A stretch of DNA of 64,000 nucleotides from Amoebidium appalachense (Eukaryota > Ichthyosporea): assembly GCA_963693365.1 (NCBI GenBank), contig CAVNZM010000001.1, positions 19,840,001-19,904,000 on the forward strand. Reading direction: 5' to 3'. Positions 33,059 to 43,832 of this stretch are shown here, in pieces (the stretch's first letter is position 1; every line of letters starts with the position of its first letter). The translations under genes and the position numbers were made by a program. The notes under the pieces were generated by a model. It did no database searches. It saw nothing but the letters and a program-made list of their open reading frames with translations, and was not told where the DNA came from.

Positions 33059-33119
33059 CCAAGGCCTCCTACTCTGACAGTCAGAGTAGGAGCTTGAGTT
33101 GTAGCCTCGGAGGCCTTGG
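33059..33119. repeat. nested inverted repeats
   Basis: An inner palindrome with two perfect 13-bp arms around a single A spans 33066-33092 (CTCCTACTCTGAC / GTCAGAGTAGGAG). An outer pair of 11-bp arms, CCAAGGCCTCC at 33059-33069 and GGAGGCCTTGG at 33109-33119, encloses it. The arms are unique sequence, not simple repeat. Confidence 0.85.
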
Positions 33120-33498
33120 TCTTTGCGGGATAAAATCTTGGCCGTTTCGTAGATTCCAGGTACACTTATTTTCCAATCAAATGGGCCAAACAGATCTAGA
33201 TGGATAAATTCCGCCAATCACAGGAGGGTAAACAGTACACTAAACAGTATTTTTGCCCCTATCATAGCCAGCCTGAGCCACGCCGTGCTGTGATGTGTGA
33301 CCTCACGCCGCCCCAAGACTCTCTCAATACAGGGGTACTCGAAAACGCAAGGAATGTTTCCCCAACACTAGAGGCGCTAGGCGCTGGGGAATAGAGAATT
33401 ATATGGCGTGATTGTGTGTGTGTGTGCGCGCGCGCGTTTGCCAGCGCGTGCGTGTGTGTGCGTCTCGGGGTTTGTGCTTGGGGGGTGTGGGGTGGGGT

Positions 33499-33532
<34 letters not shown>

Positions 33533-33806
33533 GATGGGGACGGCTAGGCTAGGACACAAGGAGAAGGGGAGAGATGGTCGCAGCGAAAAAGGAAAACCAC
33601 GCTGATACAGGCCACAAGCCGTTAACCCAAGGGGGGGAAGGGGGGGAGGGGGGGGGAGAGGGGGAGGCCTAGGGGGGGGAGAGGGGGGAGGGGAAGAGAG
33701 AGGGGGCGGGGGGAGGGGATCCGGAGGGAGAGAGGGGGAGAGGGGGGGGGGGAGAGAGAGGGGGGGGAGAGAGAGAGAGGGAGAGAGAGGGGGGGGAGAA
33801 GAGAGA

Positions 33807-34037
<231 letters not shown>

Positions 34038-34465
34038 GGGGACCACGGTAGGGGCCTAAGGGTTTCAATTTGTGCTTTTGTGCATGTGTGTGATTGTGTG
34101 TTCATGCATGTGAGAAGGACCGAGGGCGGGGGGATCGACGGGGGAGGAGGGGGGTAAACCTTCAATAAAAAATCATCATTTATGCCGAACAATTCTGGCA
34201 AGGGGACCTAAGTAAGATCTTGTGCACATCACAACTGGATGGAGGGGGCGCGGGGAGTTGGGGGTGGGGGGTGGGGGGGGGGAGGGGGGAAGGGGAACTA
34301 CCAGGCTGACTACTCTTTTTTGAAGTTCTTTTTTTTCTCTTCTTTCTTTACGTAACTGATAAATTTTCTATTTCTATTTTTTGCAATAAAAAAGAATTAC
34401 ATAGTAAGAAAAGAAGACGGAGTAAACCGTGTAAAATGTGAAACCAGTGATGCACAGATTCTTTT

Positions 34466-34505
<40 letters not shown>

Positions 34506-34551
34506 TGTGTCTGTGTCTGTGTGTCTGTGTGTGTGTGTGTGTGTCTGTGTC

Positions 34552-34604
<53 letters not shown>

Positions 34605-34609
34605 CGCGC

Positions 34610-34647
<38 letters not shown>

Positions 34648-34960
34648 CACGGCGTGTGTCTGGGTGGCAGGGGGAATGGGAAGGGGGGCTGGGGCGAGGG
34701 GGGGGGGGGGGGGGGGGGGGGGGGGTTTCGGAAGGAAATCATCGAGAGTTGGAATGCGGTGAAGCGAGAAGAATACTAGAGCGGGAACACTGAATGTGCA
34801 CAGTAACCACCAAGGGGAGGAAAGCGAATTCGTGTCGAAACCATCTGGATGTTAACTACCGAGTATGCATTATCTCTCCTCTTTTGCTCCGGCGTTGTGA
34901 AGGCTGGTTGTTGTTGTGTGTGTGTGTGTGTCACGGTGCGTGTATGTGCAAAGTGTGTCT

Positions 34961-34997
<37 letters not shown>

Positions 34998-35388
34998 TAT
35001 TACTGTCTTAACTTATCGGCACGGGTTGCGCGCCATGGGCTCCGTAGGGGATTTTTGACACCAGATGGCAGACTCAACTGAGTGGCAACTTTTATACGAT
35101 CATGATGACATTCAAAACACACTTATATACACATTTCATGCGGACCTGCCGACATATACTTTCTAGATAATCTCGAACCTAAATACAATTGTGCGGTGAT
35201 AGGCATTATAAAACATCAGCATACCTTGACTTGGACAGAATACCGCGTGAAGAGCAATGTTTTCGTTTGCCATGACGAAACCTCTATCCAACAGGTAACA
35301 GAGACTATTGTTGCCCTTCGTTACAGTTTTCGCATAGTATGTACATTTATGCGTGCATGTTTGTGTATATGCGTTCCACCCACGTATG

Positions 35389-35453
<65 letters not shown>

Positions 35454-35597
35454 GGGAGGGGGGGGGAGACGGGACGGGGGGCGCTGGGGGGGGGGGGGGG
35501 GGGGGGGGGGGGATATCTACACATATCTGTACGATAATAAATAGAATCCAAGAGCCGGGGGGGGGGGGGGGAGGGGGGGGGGGGACGGGGGGGAGGG

Positions 35598-36483
35598 CTA
35601 TATTGCCTCCTCAAATCTCCGCAAATATAGAGCCACCCGCTCGTTACTCGCTATGTCTGCATATGCATCCGCATGCATGATCTTTATAACTATTGGCCGC
35701 ATATCAGCCCTACTTTTCGCCACCTTTCGCCTTAAACAGTCCAGAATTTCCTCATCTATCCTGCCCAAAACACTCTTTCCAGAAACACACAAAACAACAA
35801 AATCTGTTCCAACCACCCGCCCATTTTTCCAAATTTAGTGCAACAGAGTTTCGCGAGTAAGGGAACAAAAAAGCTCTCACACGTTCTCGAAACGTCACAG
35901 AACCTGTGCACATGGGCCGCGAAGGCAATGTCTTGCAGGATGGCCGATCGTCCGAGATATCACTGTGTGCACTTGCTCCATTTTCGGTGCCCGTTGCAGA
36001 TAGAAGGTCGTCGAAGGTGATGGAACCAGTGACCGGACACAGGTTCAGTGTGCGGGAAAAGGGCTGCTTGTGCACACACAATGTCACGTGACTCTGTGAG
36101 GACAGCAGGCTGTAGATGTCGCGCAGCTCCATGCCAGCTACTGGCCTGTGTATAAATGTGTGTCAGTGTGTGTGGTGTGGGATAAGATGGGGGGAGGGAG
36201 GGGTGCCATATTGGGTGGGTGGGTGGGTGGGTGGGTGTGAATCTGCTGGTACCGTCAGTGTAACGGCTTGTGCGTGCGTGCCTCGCGTGGCCGTGTGGCC
36301 TTGCCACGTGCACGTGCTTGTGTGCGCGCGTGGGGACGTCGGTACGTGTGGGTCGTTTGTGGCACGTATCTTCAGCCTGCCTTTACGTACCCACTCCCCA
36401 CCCCCTCCCCCTGCATCCGCGTGCGCCGTTACATTTCACGATTCGGCTCCGATCCATCCATCCTCCTCCCCCCCCCCCCCCCC

Positions 36484-36523
<40 letters not shown>

Positions 36524-37287
36524 ATCATGACATTCAAATCACGGCCGTTGAATCTTCACTAAAGCACTGAACAGCCTTGGTCGGGGGGGGGGGGGGAAAG
36601 CGTGCCCGGGGGGGGGGGGGGGGGAGGGGAAGGGGGGGGGAGGGGGGAGCAATAACAGAATTGGCTTTTTCCTTTTCACAGATCCTTCATTGTAACCAAA
36701 CCCGGTATCTACTTCAAGGTTTTCCAGGACGATCGCAGCATTCCTCGTCCTGTTCTTTACCGCGACTTTTTCAAGTTCTTCTATGCCTCAGTGTGTAGCA
36801 GCGCGCTACACGCACACCTGGTGGGTAGGTGGGTGGGTGCTACTGGGTGGGCGGATGGGTTGGTAGTGTTGGTGGTGGTTGTTTGGAAGGTGGTGGTGGT
36901 GGTGGTTGTTTGGGGGGGGGGGCGTTGGGGGGGGGGGGGGGGGGGAAGAGGGGCACCATACCTTTCGTTTATTTCTGCTATCTCATCTCCAAGTCGCAGT
37001 CCCGCCTTGTGGGCAGGAGCTGTCCTCCTCACCGCAGCAACCACAACGTGTTTCCCTCCCACGATGGTCAGTGCAAACCCGATCACCTTTCCCTTAATGG
37101 TGGATATGTCGAACGATAAGTGCACCGTTGGGGCAGTTTGGTTCACGTGAGAGTGCGGAAGGGTGCAGCAGAATTCATGCTCCTGAAAGTAGAACGTGGC
37201 GCCCGTGTTGGTGCTGGAATGTGGTACGGTTGCAGAATGTGCTTTCATTGGCAGCATGGCTGGGCGAGTGCCTATAACTTGTTCCAT
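35598..37287 (-). CDS. PDZ-domain protein
   Basis: Exons on minus: 37287-36962, 36145-35883 and 35803-35598 (795 nt, 264 residues). The start ATG (CAAAATGG) is preceded by an in-frame stop. Residues about 60-140 form a PDZ domain: IKGKVIGFALTIVGGKHVVV, APAHKAGLRLGDEIAEINER, then, across the first intron, PVAGMELRDIYSLLSSQSHVTLCV. The carboxylate-binding loop would be the IGFALTI strand. PDZ domains bind C-terminal peptides and scaffold membrane or signalling proteins (family knowledge). The C-terminal half is not recognised; it includes VSGKSVLGRIDEEILDCLRRK. The frame shifts near 35.85 kb. I model a 79-nt intron (35882-35804), but a 100-nt version (donor at 35903; 257 residues) or an indel also works. 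The stop is TAG at 35600-35598. Confidence 0.7.
36682..36790 (+). other. exon-like open block opposite the PDZ gene intron
   Basis: Inside intron 1 of the minus-strand PDZ gene (36961-36146), the plus strand has a strong polypyrimidine-AG acceptor (TTTTTCCTTTTCACAG), then 36 open codons translating to a protein-like sequence (SFIVTKPGIYFKVF, then DDRSIPRPVLYRDFFKFF), then a GT. The third codon positions are C/T-rich. No start, stop or partner exon was found on plus. The family is not recognised. It may be an exon of a nested gene, a gene remnant or chance. Confidence 0.3.
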
Positions 37288-38669
37288 TTTGCAGTTTTGT
37301 TTATGTGCTGAGCCCACACGATTGGGTGAGAAAATAGGGGATATGCTGCTCAGTCAAGTTAAACATACGAGTATAATTCTCGTGCCTTCTGCCAGCTCAA
37401 GCCAATTGCAAGCTCAAATGCGTGTATCGTTGCCTATATGCACCGGGTACGAGTACAGGCACCTATATAATCGCGTGCACACCAATGTCACTCGTGCAAG
37501 TTGCTGACTACTAAACTCTATGAACTAACTCTGACACTCAGTCGCTCTAGAAACCGAAATACTATGGAAAGACTTACACGACACCACAAGTTGTTGTAAA
37601 AGTGAAAAATGTGCTTCTGCTCTTCGTGCCATCATCTGTGTGTATGAATCCCATGGCACGGCCCCTGCACCTGAGCAGCCGAGGGCTCATGTTGTCATCA
37701 TGATTCGAACCTGAATAATACACTGTCGCATGACCTTAGGAAAAAAGTCTACCTATCTAACAGCATATCTAAAATGCCTAAGGTACAAGGTCAAAAGGGA
37801 ATAGTCTTATCTAGTATTTTATATCTAGGAAAATAAATGAATACGATTGCAATCAGGATGCCGCCTTGGTAGAGCCATGAATTTGCAGTGAAACTACGAA
37901 TATATCTACTGGAATATCTGGTAGTGCCTCAGAAACTTGTCCTGAGAGTTTCTAAGCGGGCGCCCCGGCGCCGCTCATAGTTCAGCGATCCGATGCAGCG
38001 ACGCCAAAGGGCATCGAAAGGTGTTTGAGTAAACTGGATACAGGCAGAATAAATATCATTTCAGTAGAAGTGTATTGTAGTTTATTTGCCAGAAGAACTT
38101 TAGGACCACCGAGAGGGCTCGAACGCGATCGCAGTGGTTCGTTCTGATACGAGTTTGTTTCGACTGAAACTTTCGGGTAATCTAAATAATGTTATATCTG
38201 GTTTATGCAAATTAAAAACATGATGGAATAGCTATTTCCGGCTGTTGAGGCCAGAGGCATGTGACGTTGCAAGTTATCTATTGGATTCTGAGATGGCCAA
38301 TCACGTTTTACCTCACACTCACAGTCACAGTGCACTGAACATTACAACTGAGCACCGTACCGGCGTACAACAGGAGGACAGGTGGCTGTGTACAATGTAC
38401 ATTGTGCGCAACACGTGTATACGGTGCACTGTACTAGCAATTGCACGGCGCGAGAGCCATTAGGAGCTAAGAGACGAGGTACATGTGTGTAGAATGTTAA
38501 GGTTGAGCGGGCTGAGATAGAAGTTTTTTTTTTCAAATTCCGAAGCTCAGCTGCCCAGCCTCCACCCCGCAGGCTCCTGTCGGCCAGAAGTTCTTTCCGA
38601 GGAACCCCAAAGATTTCACTATTATGTTTTTTCGGCCTGAATGGGCCTACTAATAATGTAATAAATATG

Positions 38670-38741
<72 letters not shown>

Positions 38742-38925
38742 GTGTGTGTGTGTGTGCGTGTGCGTGTGTGCGTGTGTGCGTGTGCCACGTGTGTGTGTCT
38801 GTGTGCGTGTGCCACGTGTGTGTGTGTGTGTGTGTGTGTGTGAGTGTGTATGTGTGTGTGTGTACGCGTGTGTGTGTGTGTGTGTGTGACGTCGACACTG
38901 TGTGCTTACGTGTGTGTCATAGTCT
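37288..38925. other. intergenic region upstream of the PDZ gene
   Basis: 37288-38650 is unique sequence of mixed composition with frequent stops in all frames and no coding block that I can support. 38672-38887 is (TG)n with CGTG and CCACGTG interruptions and leads directly to the retrotransposon insertion site. The PDZ promoter should lie in the first few hundred bases. Confidence 0.55.
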
Positions 38926-39405
38926 TGTAAACAGTTGGACTATTTAGGATAAGGCAGAGTACAACTGAATCAAAATAAAGACAGAGAACGGGTAGAAAGG
39001 CACACGCGGCCAGGTTGCTTTTACTATGGGCCGACTCAGTCTGTCTCAGACTTCACTGATGTGATCCCCGTACTGGGACGGCTTTCTTATATAGCCCCCA
39101 GGTTTCGGATCAAGGCCCAGGATTGGTTCATCCGCGGCCAGCGCGGGTGGCAACATGCCATTCGTGATTCTGGTGCGGTCCGAGCCAGTCAGACCTTTGT
39201 CCTATTTATGCAAACCTCTTATTGGTTCACTTCGTTTATGTGGTATGCAGCGGAAGAACCATATATGGTTCAATTCTTAGGTCAGAGTGAGTCCTATTGG
39301 TGCGGACATAATATTTATGTGATATTCATTACAAAGCACGAATCGTGTGCTAGTAGATCACATTCTTTAGTAAACATGTACAGTTCATGTGTACAGTTGT
39401 TTACA
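38926..39405 (-). repeat. left LTR (3' LTR of the element)
   Basis: 480 bp with terminal 8-bp inverted repeats TGTAAACA/TGTTTACA. It is downstream in element orientation, as it borders the polypurine tract at 39406-39416. A TATA-like box CTATATAAG is at 39094-39086 on minus. Confidence 0.93.
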
Positions 39406-39416
39406 CTCCCCCCCTT
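39406..39416 (-). other. polypurine tract of the LTR element
   Basis: On minus, AAGGGGGGGAG lies directly against the start of the 3' LTR (TGTAAACA). Plus-strand DNA synthesis normally starts at such a tract. Its place fixes the element orientation as minus. Confidence 0.8.
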
Positions 39417-40652
39417 GTCGGGAGCCTGGTGGTGTCGTTAGACAAGCAAACCACCAGGCTGAGAGGCGATAAACAACCTTCAGCGAGAATTCTTGTGCGC
39501 CGACCTGCTGGGCAGAACAGAGCAAGGACGGTTGAATAGAGTTGTGCACGTCTATGAGCACTTCTTCATTTGCCAAAACGTAAATTCATGCAGCATTCTT
39601 CTGTGATTTCATTTTCGTGGCGAAGATTGTTGCAGAGTGTGTGCGAATTGTTCGCTTCGTCTCTGTGCTTGGCTTTTCTGTAGAAGTAGTATTTTTCTTT
39701 TGGGAATTTTTCCTTTTTAGGATACTCCCGCAGATTCGTTTTCAATTGCGAGTAATTTGGTTGTGTGGATGAATGATCATACCAAACATTCGATAATGAA
39801 TATAACTCAAGGCTTAGGTCACTTCGTAGCTCAGGTAGTGGTGGATAGCTTCAAGGCTTAGCCGCTGCTCCTTATCCCGGTTCTACCTTAAGACTGTAAG
39901 GCGAGTCGCCATGGCCAGAAAAGCCACTTCTTTCATGAACAAATAGCACTTCTTTCCTTTCAGCTTTAACCCTGCATCATCGGAGCTGGGAAAAACATGA
40001 ATAAAAATGCCCCAAGTGTTCTTCGTTGGGCGACATAAAGAAATATATCAGCCCGTCAGAATTCGAACCAGTAAAAACCCGGTTCATAATTCATAAGAAG
40101 AGGGTAGGCAAAGCAAACCTTCTTCAGAAAACACATGCTTCCATTCGTGAGCAGTTTTCGTATCCCATTTGCCAGCCATTTTTCGTTGAGCAGGGGGATT
40201 CCAGGCATAATACATTCTTCTGGAGGCTTGGCCTAAAAAGAAAAGTCGTCAGAGTCGCCCTTTCTTTTGTAAGCAACTTCGTGAGCGCGCTTCGTGTTTT
40301 CATATCCTCCAGTGCAGGTCTGGATGGTGCCCCATCCTCTGCTTCATTTGTAGGTGGCCCTACTGTTGGTTCTGTTCGTTGTGTGGAAAACCAAAACCAT
40401 TCGTGTTCGTGGAACTGCTTTGTGCTGTGCTTTCTTTCGTGTTGGTGTTCATGAAGTTACCCCGTTCACACACCCTACTTCTTACATACATTAGATGTAA
40501 GTAGCTGCCTGGTGAGTGTGTGGTTCGTGTTCGTGGCATTCTTCTGTTCCTTCGTGAGAAGAATATTCGTTTTAGCAGAGGTGCCCAATAAGGCAGCTTG
40601 TGGGGTTGTCTCCCGCATGTGCCCATTGGTGGGGTATGCACGTGCTAAATTG

Positions 40653-40967
40653 TTACAGTGTCATCATATTGCAAGGGAATAACATGGTCACCTCCGTACC
40701 AGGGCCTAGGTACACATGATGGTCCGATGTGTTAGTCAACAACACCTTGCATTCGTATTCGTATTCGTCTTCCACGTCACTTTCTTCAGTAGTGAAGGAG
40801 GGTATTCGTAATTCGAAACTGAAAGGCTTCCAGCCAAAATACTGACACTGTATGCTGGGGTTGTGAGGGAACGGTGCCCATACCACATTCTTTTGTTCTG
40901 GTGGGGGTGTGCCGGCAGCTAGTGCAAGGCTTGACAGTGTAATTGGTATGTTACACAGTATTGCCAC
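40653..40967 (-). CDS. 104-residue frame inside the LTR element, unrecognised
   Basis: The longest protein-like frame in the sense orientation of the element. It opens with MAILCNIPITLSSLALAAG and has an acidic stretch (EESDVEDEYEYE) followed by NTSDHHVYLGPGTEV. Composition and position suggest a remnant or accessory frame (a gag- or protease-adjacent segment is possible), but I see no catalytic motif. It may not be translated. Confidence 0.3.
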   Translation of the reverse strand: MAILCNIPITLSSLALAAGTPPPEQKNVVWAPFPHNPSIQCQYFGWKPFSFELRIPSFTTEESDVEDEYEYECKVLLTNTSDHHVYLGPGTEVTMLFPCNMMTL

Positions 40968-41893
40968 AGACGGGCATTCACCTTAAAATTCGTACCCAAC
41001 ACCTTCTTTGTTTTTCACATGCATGAACAAAAGTTCTGCATCGACTTTATTACATGCCTTTTGTGCACCAAGAGTGCAAATTCGTTAGGGCGTGGCACCA
41101 GGAAGGGCCGCCATACATGAGGCATATGTTCGTAATGTGTTTAGGCATGCCAGCATACATTCATGCGCATGTTGTGCATCCTGTGCGCTAAACTATGGGG
41201 CATGCTGTATTCGAAAACAGCAAGAAATTCGAAGCATGCATGCAAAACTACTTTCACAGCACCTTATGTCCTCAATGCTATAGGAACAGCGACTATCTTC
41301 TTCTTTAAATGCATTCGTGCTGAAAGTGGCCGTGCATCTGGCTTGCGAGTGTGGAGGTGCATGCGGTGGCATGGACACGATGACAGTGTGCAATAGCGCA
41401 ATGCACGCAAGGGCAACGGTTTTCTTTTCTTCGTAACATAGAGGGGGCTGTGTGCATTGCAACCCAAGCAGTGTTGTGCATTCGTTCTTTCATTTTCGTA
41501 TTTCCATTTCATTTTGCTTCCGTTTTTCGTTTTTTGTCGTTTGATAACTTCGTTACTTTGTTTTGTTTTGTGTTGCATTCATTTTGTATTTCCTCTATGC
41601 ATTCGCTTGTCGTGAATTCTTTATTTCATTGTGTATTCGTGATGGTTCGTTTTTCGTTGGTTCATTGCTTCGTTAGCAATTCTTTATTCGTTTGTTCGTG
41701 TATTCGTTGTTTCGTTGTGTATTCGTTTTTCTTCACATTTTTGATGTGTCGTAGCAAAAGAAGTTTTACATGCTTTCAATTCTTTCCGTGTAGGTCGGCT
41801 GGCCACTTCAAACTTGTCGGTGTATATATTCTAAGCCGGACAAGGAAAGATGTGCCTATCATCGTGGTAAAAAGGATTTGTGATCGGCCATGG

Positions 41894-41978
41894 GAGATTC
41901 TTGAGCTGATTGAAAGATGTGAGATTCTTGAACTGATTGAAAGATGTGAGATTCGAAGGATGCGAGATTCTTGAACTG
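41894..41978 (-). repeat. 27-bp tandem repeat in the element leader
   Basis: Units beginning GAGATTC start at 41894, 41921, 41948 (truncated to 16 bp) and 41964 (15 bp). The first two are full 27-bp copies that differ at one position. Confidence 0.85.
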
Positions 41979-41990
41979 CGCGGTCGCCAA

Positions 41991-42082
41991 TGTAAACAGT
42001 TGGCAATGTAAAACAGTGTCCTGCCGCGGTCGCCAATGTAAACAGTTGGCAATGTAAAACAGTGTCCTGCCGCGGTCGCCAA
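41991..42082 (-). repeat. two 46-bp tandem copies of the LTR/primer-site junction
   Basis: The phrase TCGCCAATGTAAACAGTTGG occurs three times at exact 46-bp spacing, with the LTR-start motif at 41991, 42037 and 42083. Each unit carries a copy of the primer-binding site and the first 13 bases of the LTR, so the 5' leader holds extra PBS copies. Confidence 0.9.
42064..42081 (-). other. primer-binding site, tRNA-Ser-like
   Basis: On minus, TGGCGACCGCGGCAGGAC starts one base inside the 5' LTR. Its complement ends in CCA preceded by G and by an acceptor/T-stem pattern (CCTGC then CGCGGTC). A G discriminator base and a CCTGC T-stem fit eukaryotic tRNA-Ser. The identity is inferred from known tRNA-Ser features, not from a tRNA in this window. 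Confidence 0.65.
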
Positions 42083-42562
42083 TGTAAACAGTTGGACTAT
42101 TTAGGATAAGGCAGAGTACAACTGAATCAAAATAAAGACAGAGAACGGGTAGAAAGGCACACGCGGCCAGGTTGCTTTTACTATGGGCCGACTCAGTCTG
42201 TCTCAGACTTCACTGATGTGATCCCCGTACTGGGACGGCTTTCTTATATAGCCCCCAGGTTTCGGATCAAGGCCCAGGATTGGTTCATCCGCGGCCAGCG
42301 CGGGTGGCAACATGCCATTCGTGATTCTGGTGCGGTCCGAGCCAGTCAGACCTTTGTCCTATTTATGCAAACCTCTTATTGGTTCACTTCGTTTATGTGG
42401 TATGCAGCGGAAGAACCATATATGGTTCAATTCTTAGGTCAGAGTGAGTCCTATTGGTGCGGACATAATATTTATGTGATATTCATTACAAAGCACGAAT
42501 CGTGTGCTAGTAGATCACATTCTTTAGTAAACATGTACAGTTCATGTGTACAGTTGTTTACA
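42083..42562 (-). repeat. right LTR (5' LTR of the element)
   Basis: 480 bp, the same sequence as the left LTR as far as I can follow by eye. It is upstream in element orientation and would drive transcription towards lower coordinates. Its TATA-like box is at 42251-42243 on minus. Confidence 0.93.
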
Positions 42563-42685
42563 AGTCTGTGAGTGTGTGTGTGTGTGCGTGTGTGTGTGTG
42601 TGGCGTGTGTGTGTGTGGTGTGTGTGTGTATGTAGGTGGGTGCACGTGGGTGTACTTGTGTGTGTGTGTCGGGTGTGTGTGTGGT

Positions 42686-42755
<70 letters not shown>

Positions 42756-43160
42756 CGTGACAGTGACAGACTGTGTGTGTGTGTGTATGTGTGTCAATTG
42801 CAAGTTGAAGCGACACCGTGACTGCTCTTGCTGATGCAAACGTGGTGTAGTAGAAAAAACACCCGTTGTTTTCTGAAGCCTTAACAAAGTCTAGTAAAAG
42901 TGCATGCAGGCATAGCTAGCTATGAAATGGCAACTTGCAGCTGCCCCCCCCCCCTCCCCCCCCTTTCATTTGAGGCTCCCCCCCTCCCCCCCCCCCCAAA
43001 TTGTTGTGTCAGATCCAACAACTCTTGCGTGCTTAGGAAATGTTCAATTGGAAACTGCTGGCCGGGGGTGTCGTGGTGGTATGGAGGCGGGGGCCCGAAG
43101 GAAGACAGTGTGTGTGTGTGTGTGTGTGGTGGTGGTGGTGGTGGTCGGTGGTGTGTGTCT

Positions 43161-43192
<32 letters not shown>

Positions 43193-43379
43193 CTACTTTG
43201 CAATGATTGCATAAAAACAGGTTTGGGAATTATGTCGAAATTACAGATGCATGCAGTCCTTGGTGCTTTGTTTGTATTCATTAAAAGAACTATTTGTAAG
43301 TATTGTTACATCAGAAGAATCTATACAATACATGCCGTTGTATTCTAGTTTGTCAACAGCAAAAGAGTGACTACAAACC
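42563..43379. other. repeat-rich spacer downstream of the flavoprotein fragment
   Basis: 42563-42800 is (TG)n with CGTG interruptions, the continuation of the (TG)n array that the retrotransposon split. 42945-43000 holds poly-C patches and 43161-43190 poly-G. The remaining unique sequence (42800-42940, 43195-43379) shows no supported coding block. Confidence 0.55.
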
Positions 43380-43832
43380 TTACAGACAGTCCCTCTTTAC
43401 CAAGATAGTATCTTGGGGACAAAGCCGCAGTTGGGAAGGCCCTGGGGCGGGGGGAGGCGTACGGGGAGTGTGGGGGGGGTATGGGGGGTGGGGGAGGTAA
43501 GGGGGAGTTCGATAAAAGGGGTGTGGGAGGAGAACTTGACAAAAGGGGGGGGGGGGGGGGAGAAGAGAAGAGAGAGAGAGAGGGCGGGGGGGGGGGGGGG
43601 GGGGATTTCGATTGGGGGGGGGAGGGGGAGGGGGGAGGGAGGCGAACCCAAGGCCTCTGCAGCCATCAAGCCACTATTGCAGGCATTATCCAGTAGGGGG
43701 ATCCCAGGGCAGAGCATAGGCCCCACACACATAGAGTCCCCCCTCCCCCCCCTTCCCCCTGAAATCTGGAAAGTTCGAGTGGGCCCTGTGGCTGGGGAGG
43801 GTCACTGTCAGGCAGTCAAACGTGGTTGTTGA
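43380..43832 (-). pseudogene. C-terminal exons of a FAD/NAD(P)-binding flavoprotein, frame broken
   Basis: Exon-like block 43832-43648 on minus begins after a (CA)n-AG acceptor and reads STTTFDCLTVTLPSHRAHSN, then GLYVCGAYALP. The next part, GIPLLDNACNSGLMAAEALG, is in another frame, one base away. Together they resemble the C-terminal dinucleotide-binding end of amine-oxidase-type flavoproteins (GLYxxGxxxxGIPLLDNAxxSGLxAAExL). A last exon, 43441-43380, fits in phase and ends LVKRDCL-stop. The frame change lies around 43705-43720, in no recognisable intron, so either a base is missing in the assembly or the gene is broken. Upstream exons were not found; the interval 43.9-46 kb holds mostly poly-G, GA-rich DNA and T/G homopolymers. 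Substrate cannot be told. Confidence 0.4.

Larger units (their letters stand above)
38926..42562 (-). mobile_element. non-autonomous LTR retrotransposon
   Basis: A 3637-bp element with two 480-bp LTRs (38926-39405 and 42083-42562) that look identical by eye. The LTRs begin TGTAAACA and end TGTTTACA, and the element is flanked by the 5-bp target-site duplication AGTCT (38921-38925 and 42563-42567). The element lies on minus. A primer-binding site (TGGCGACCGCGGCAGGAC) follows the right LTR one base inside, and a polypurine tract (AAGGGGGGGAG) abuts the left LTR. The 2677-bp interior has no reverse transcriptase, integrase or RNase H frame, so movement would need enzymes from a related element. 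Identical LTRs suggest recent insertion. A TATAAG-type box lies in each LTR on minus. Superfamily cannot be assigned. Confidence 0.9.

Noticed and set aside
37690-37760. B-box-like GGTTCGAATC on minus
   Set aside because: The T-stem has a mismatch, and no A-box or acceptor-stem partner is found upstream.
40026-40454. A 142-residue plus frame inside the LTR element
   Set aside because: It is antisense to the element orientation fixed by the primer site and polypurine tract, and has no retroelement motif.
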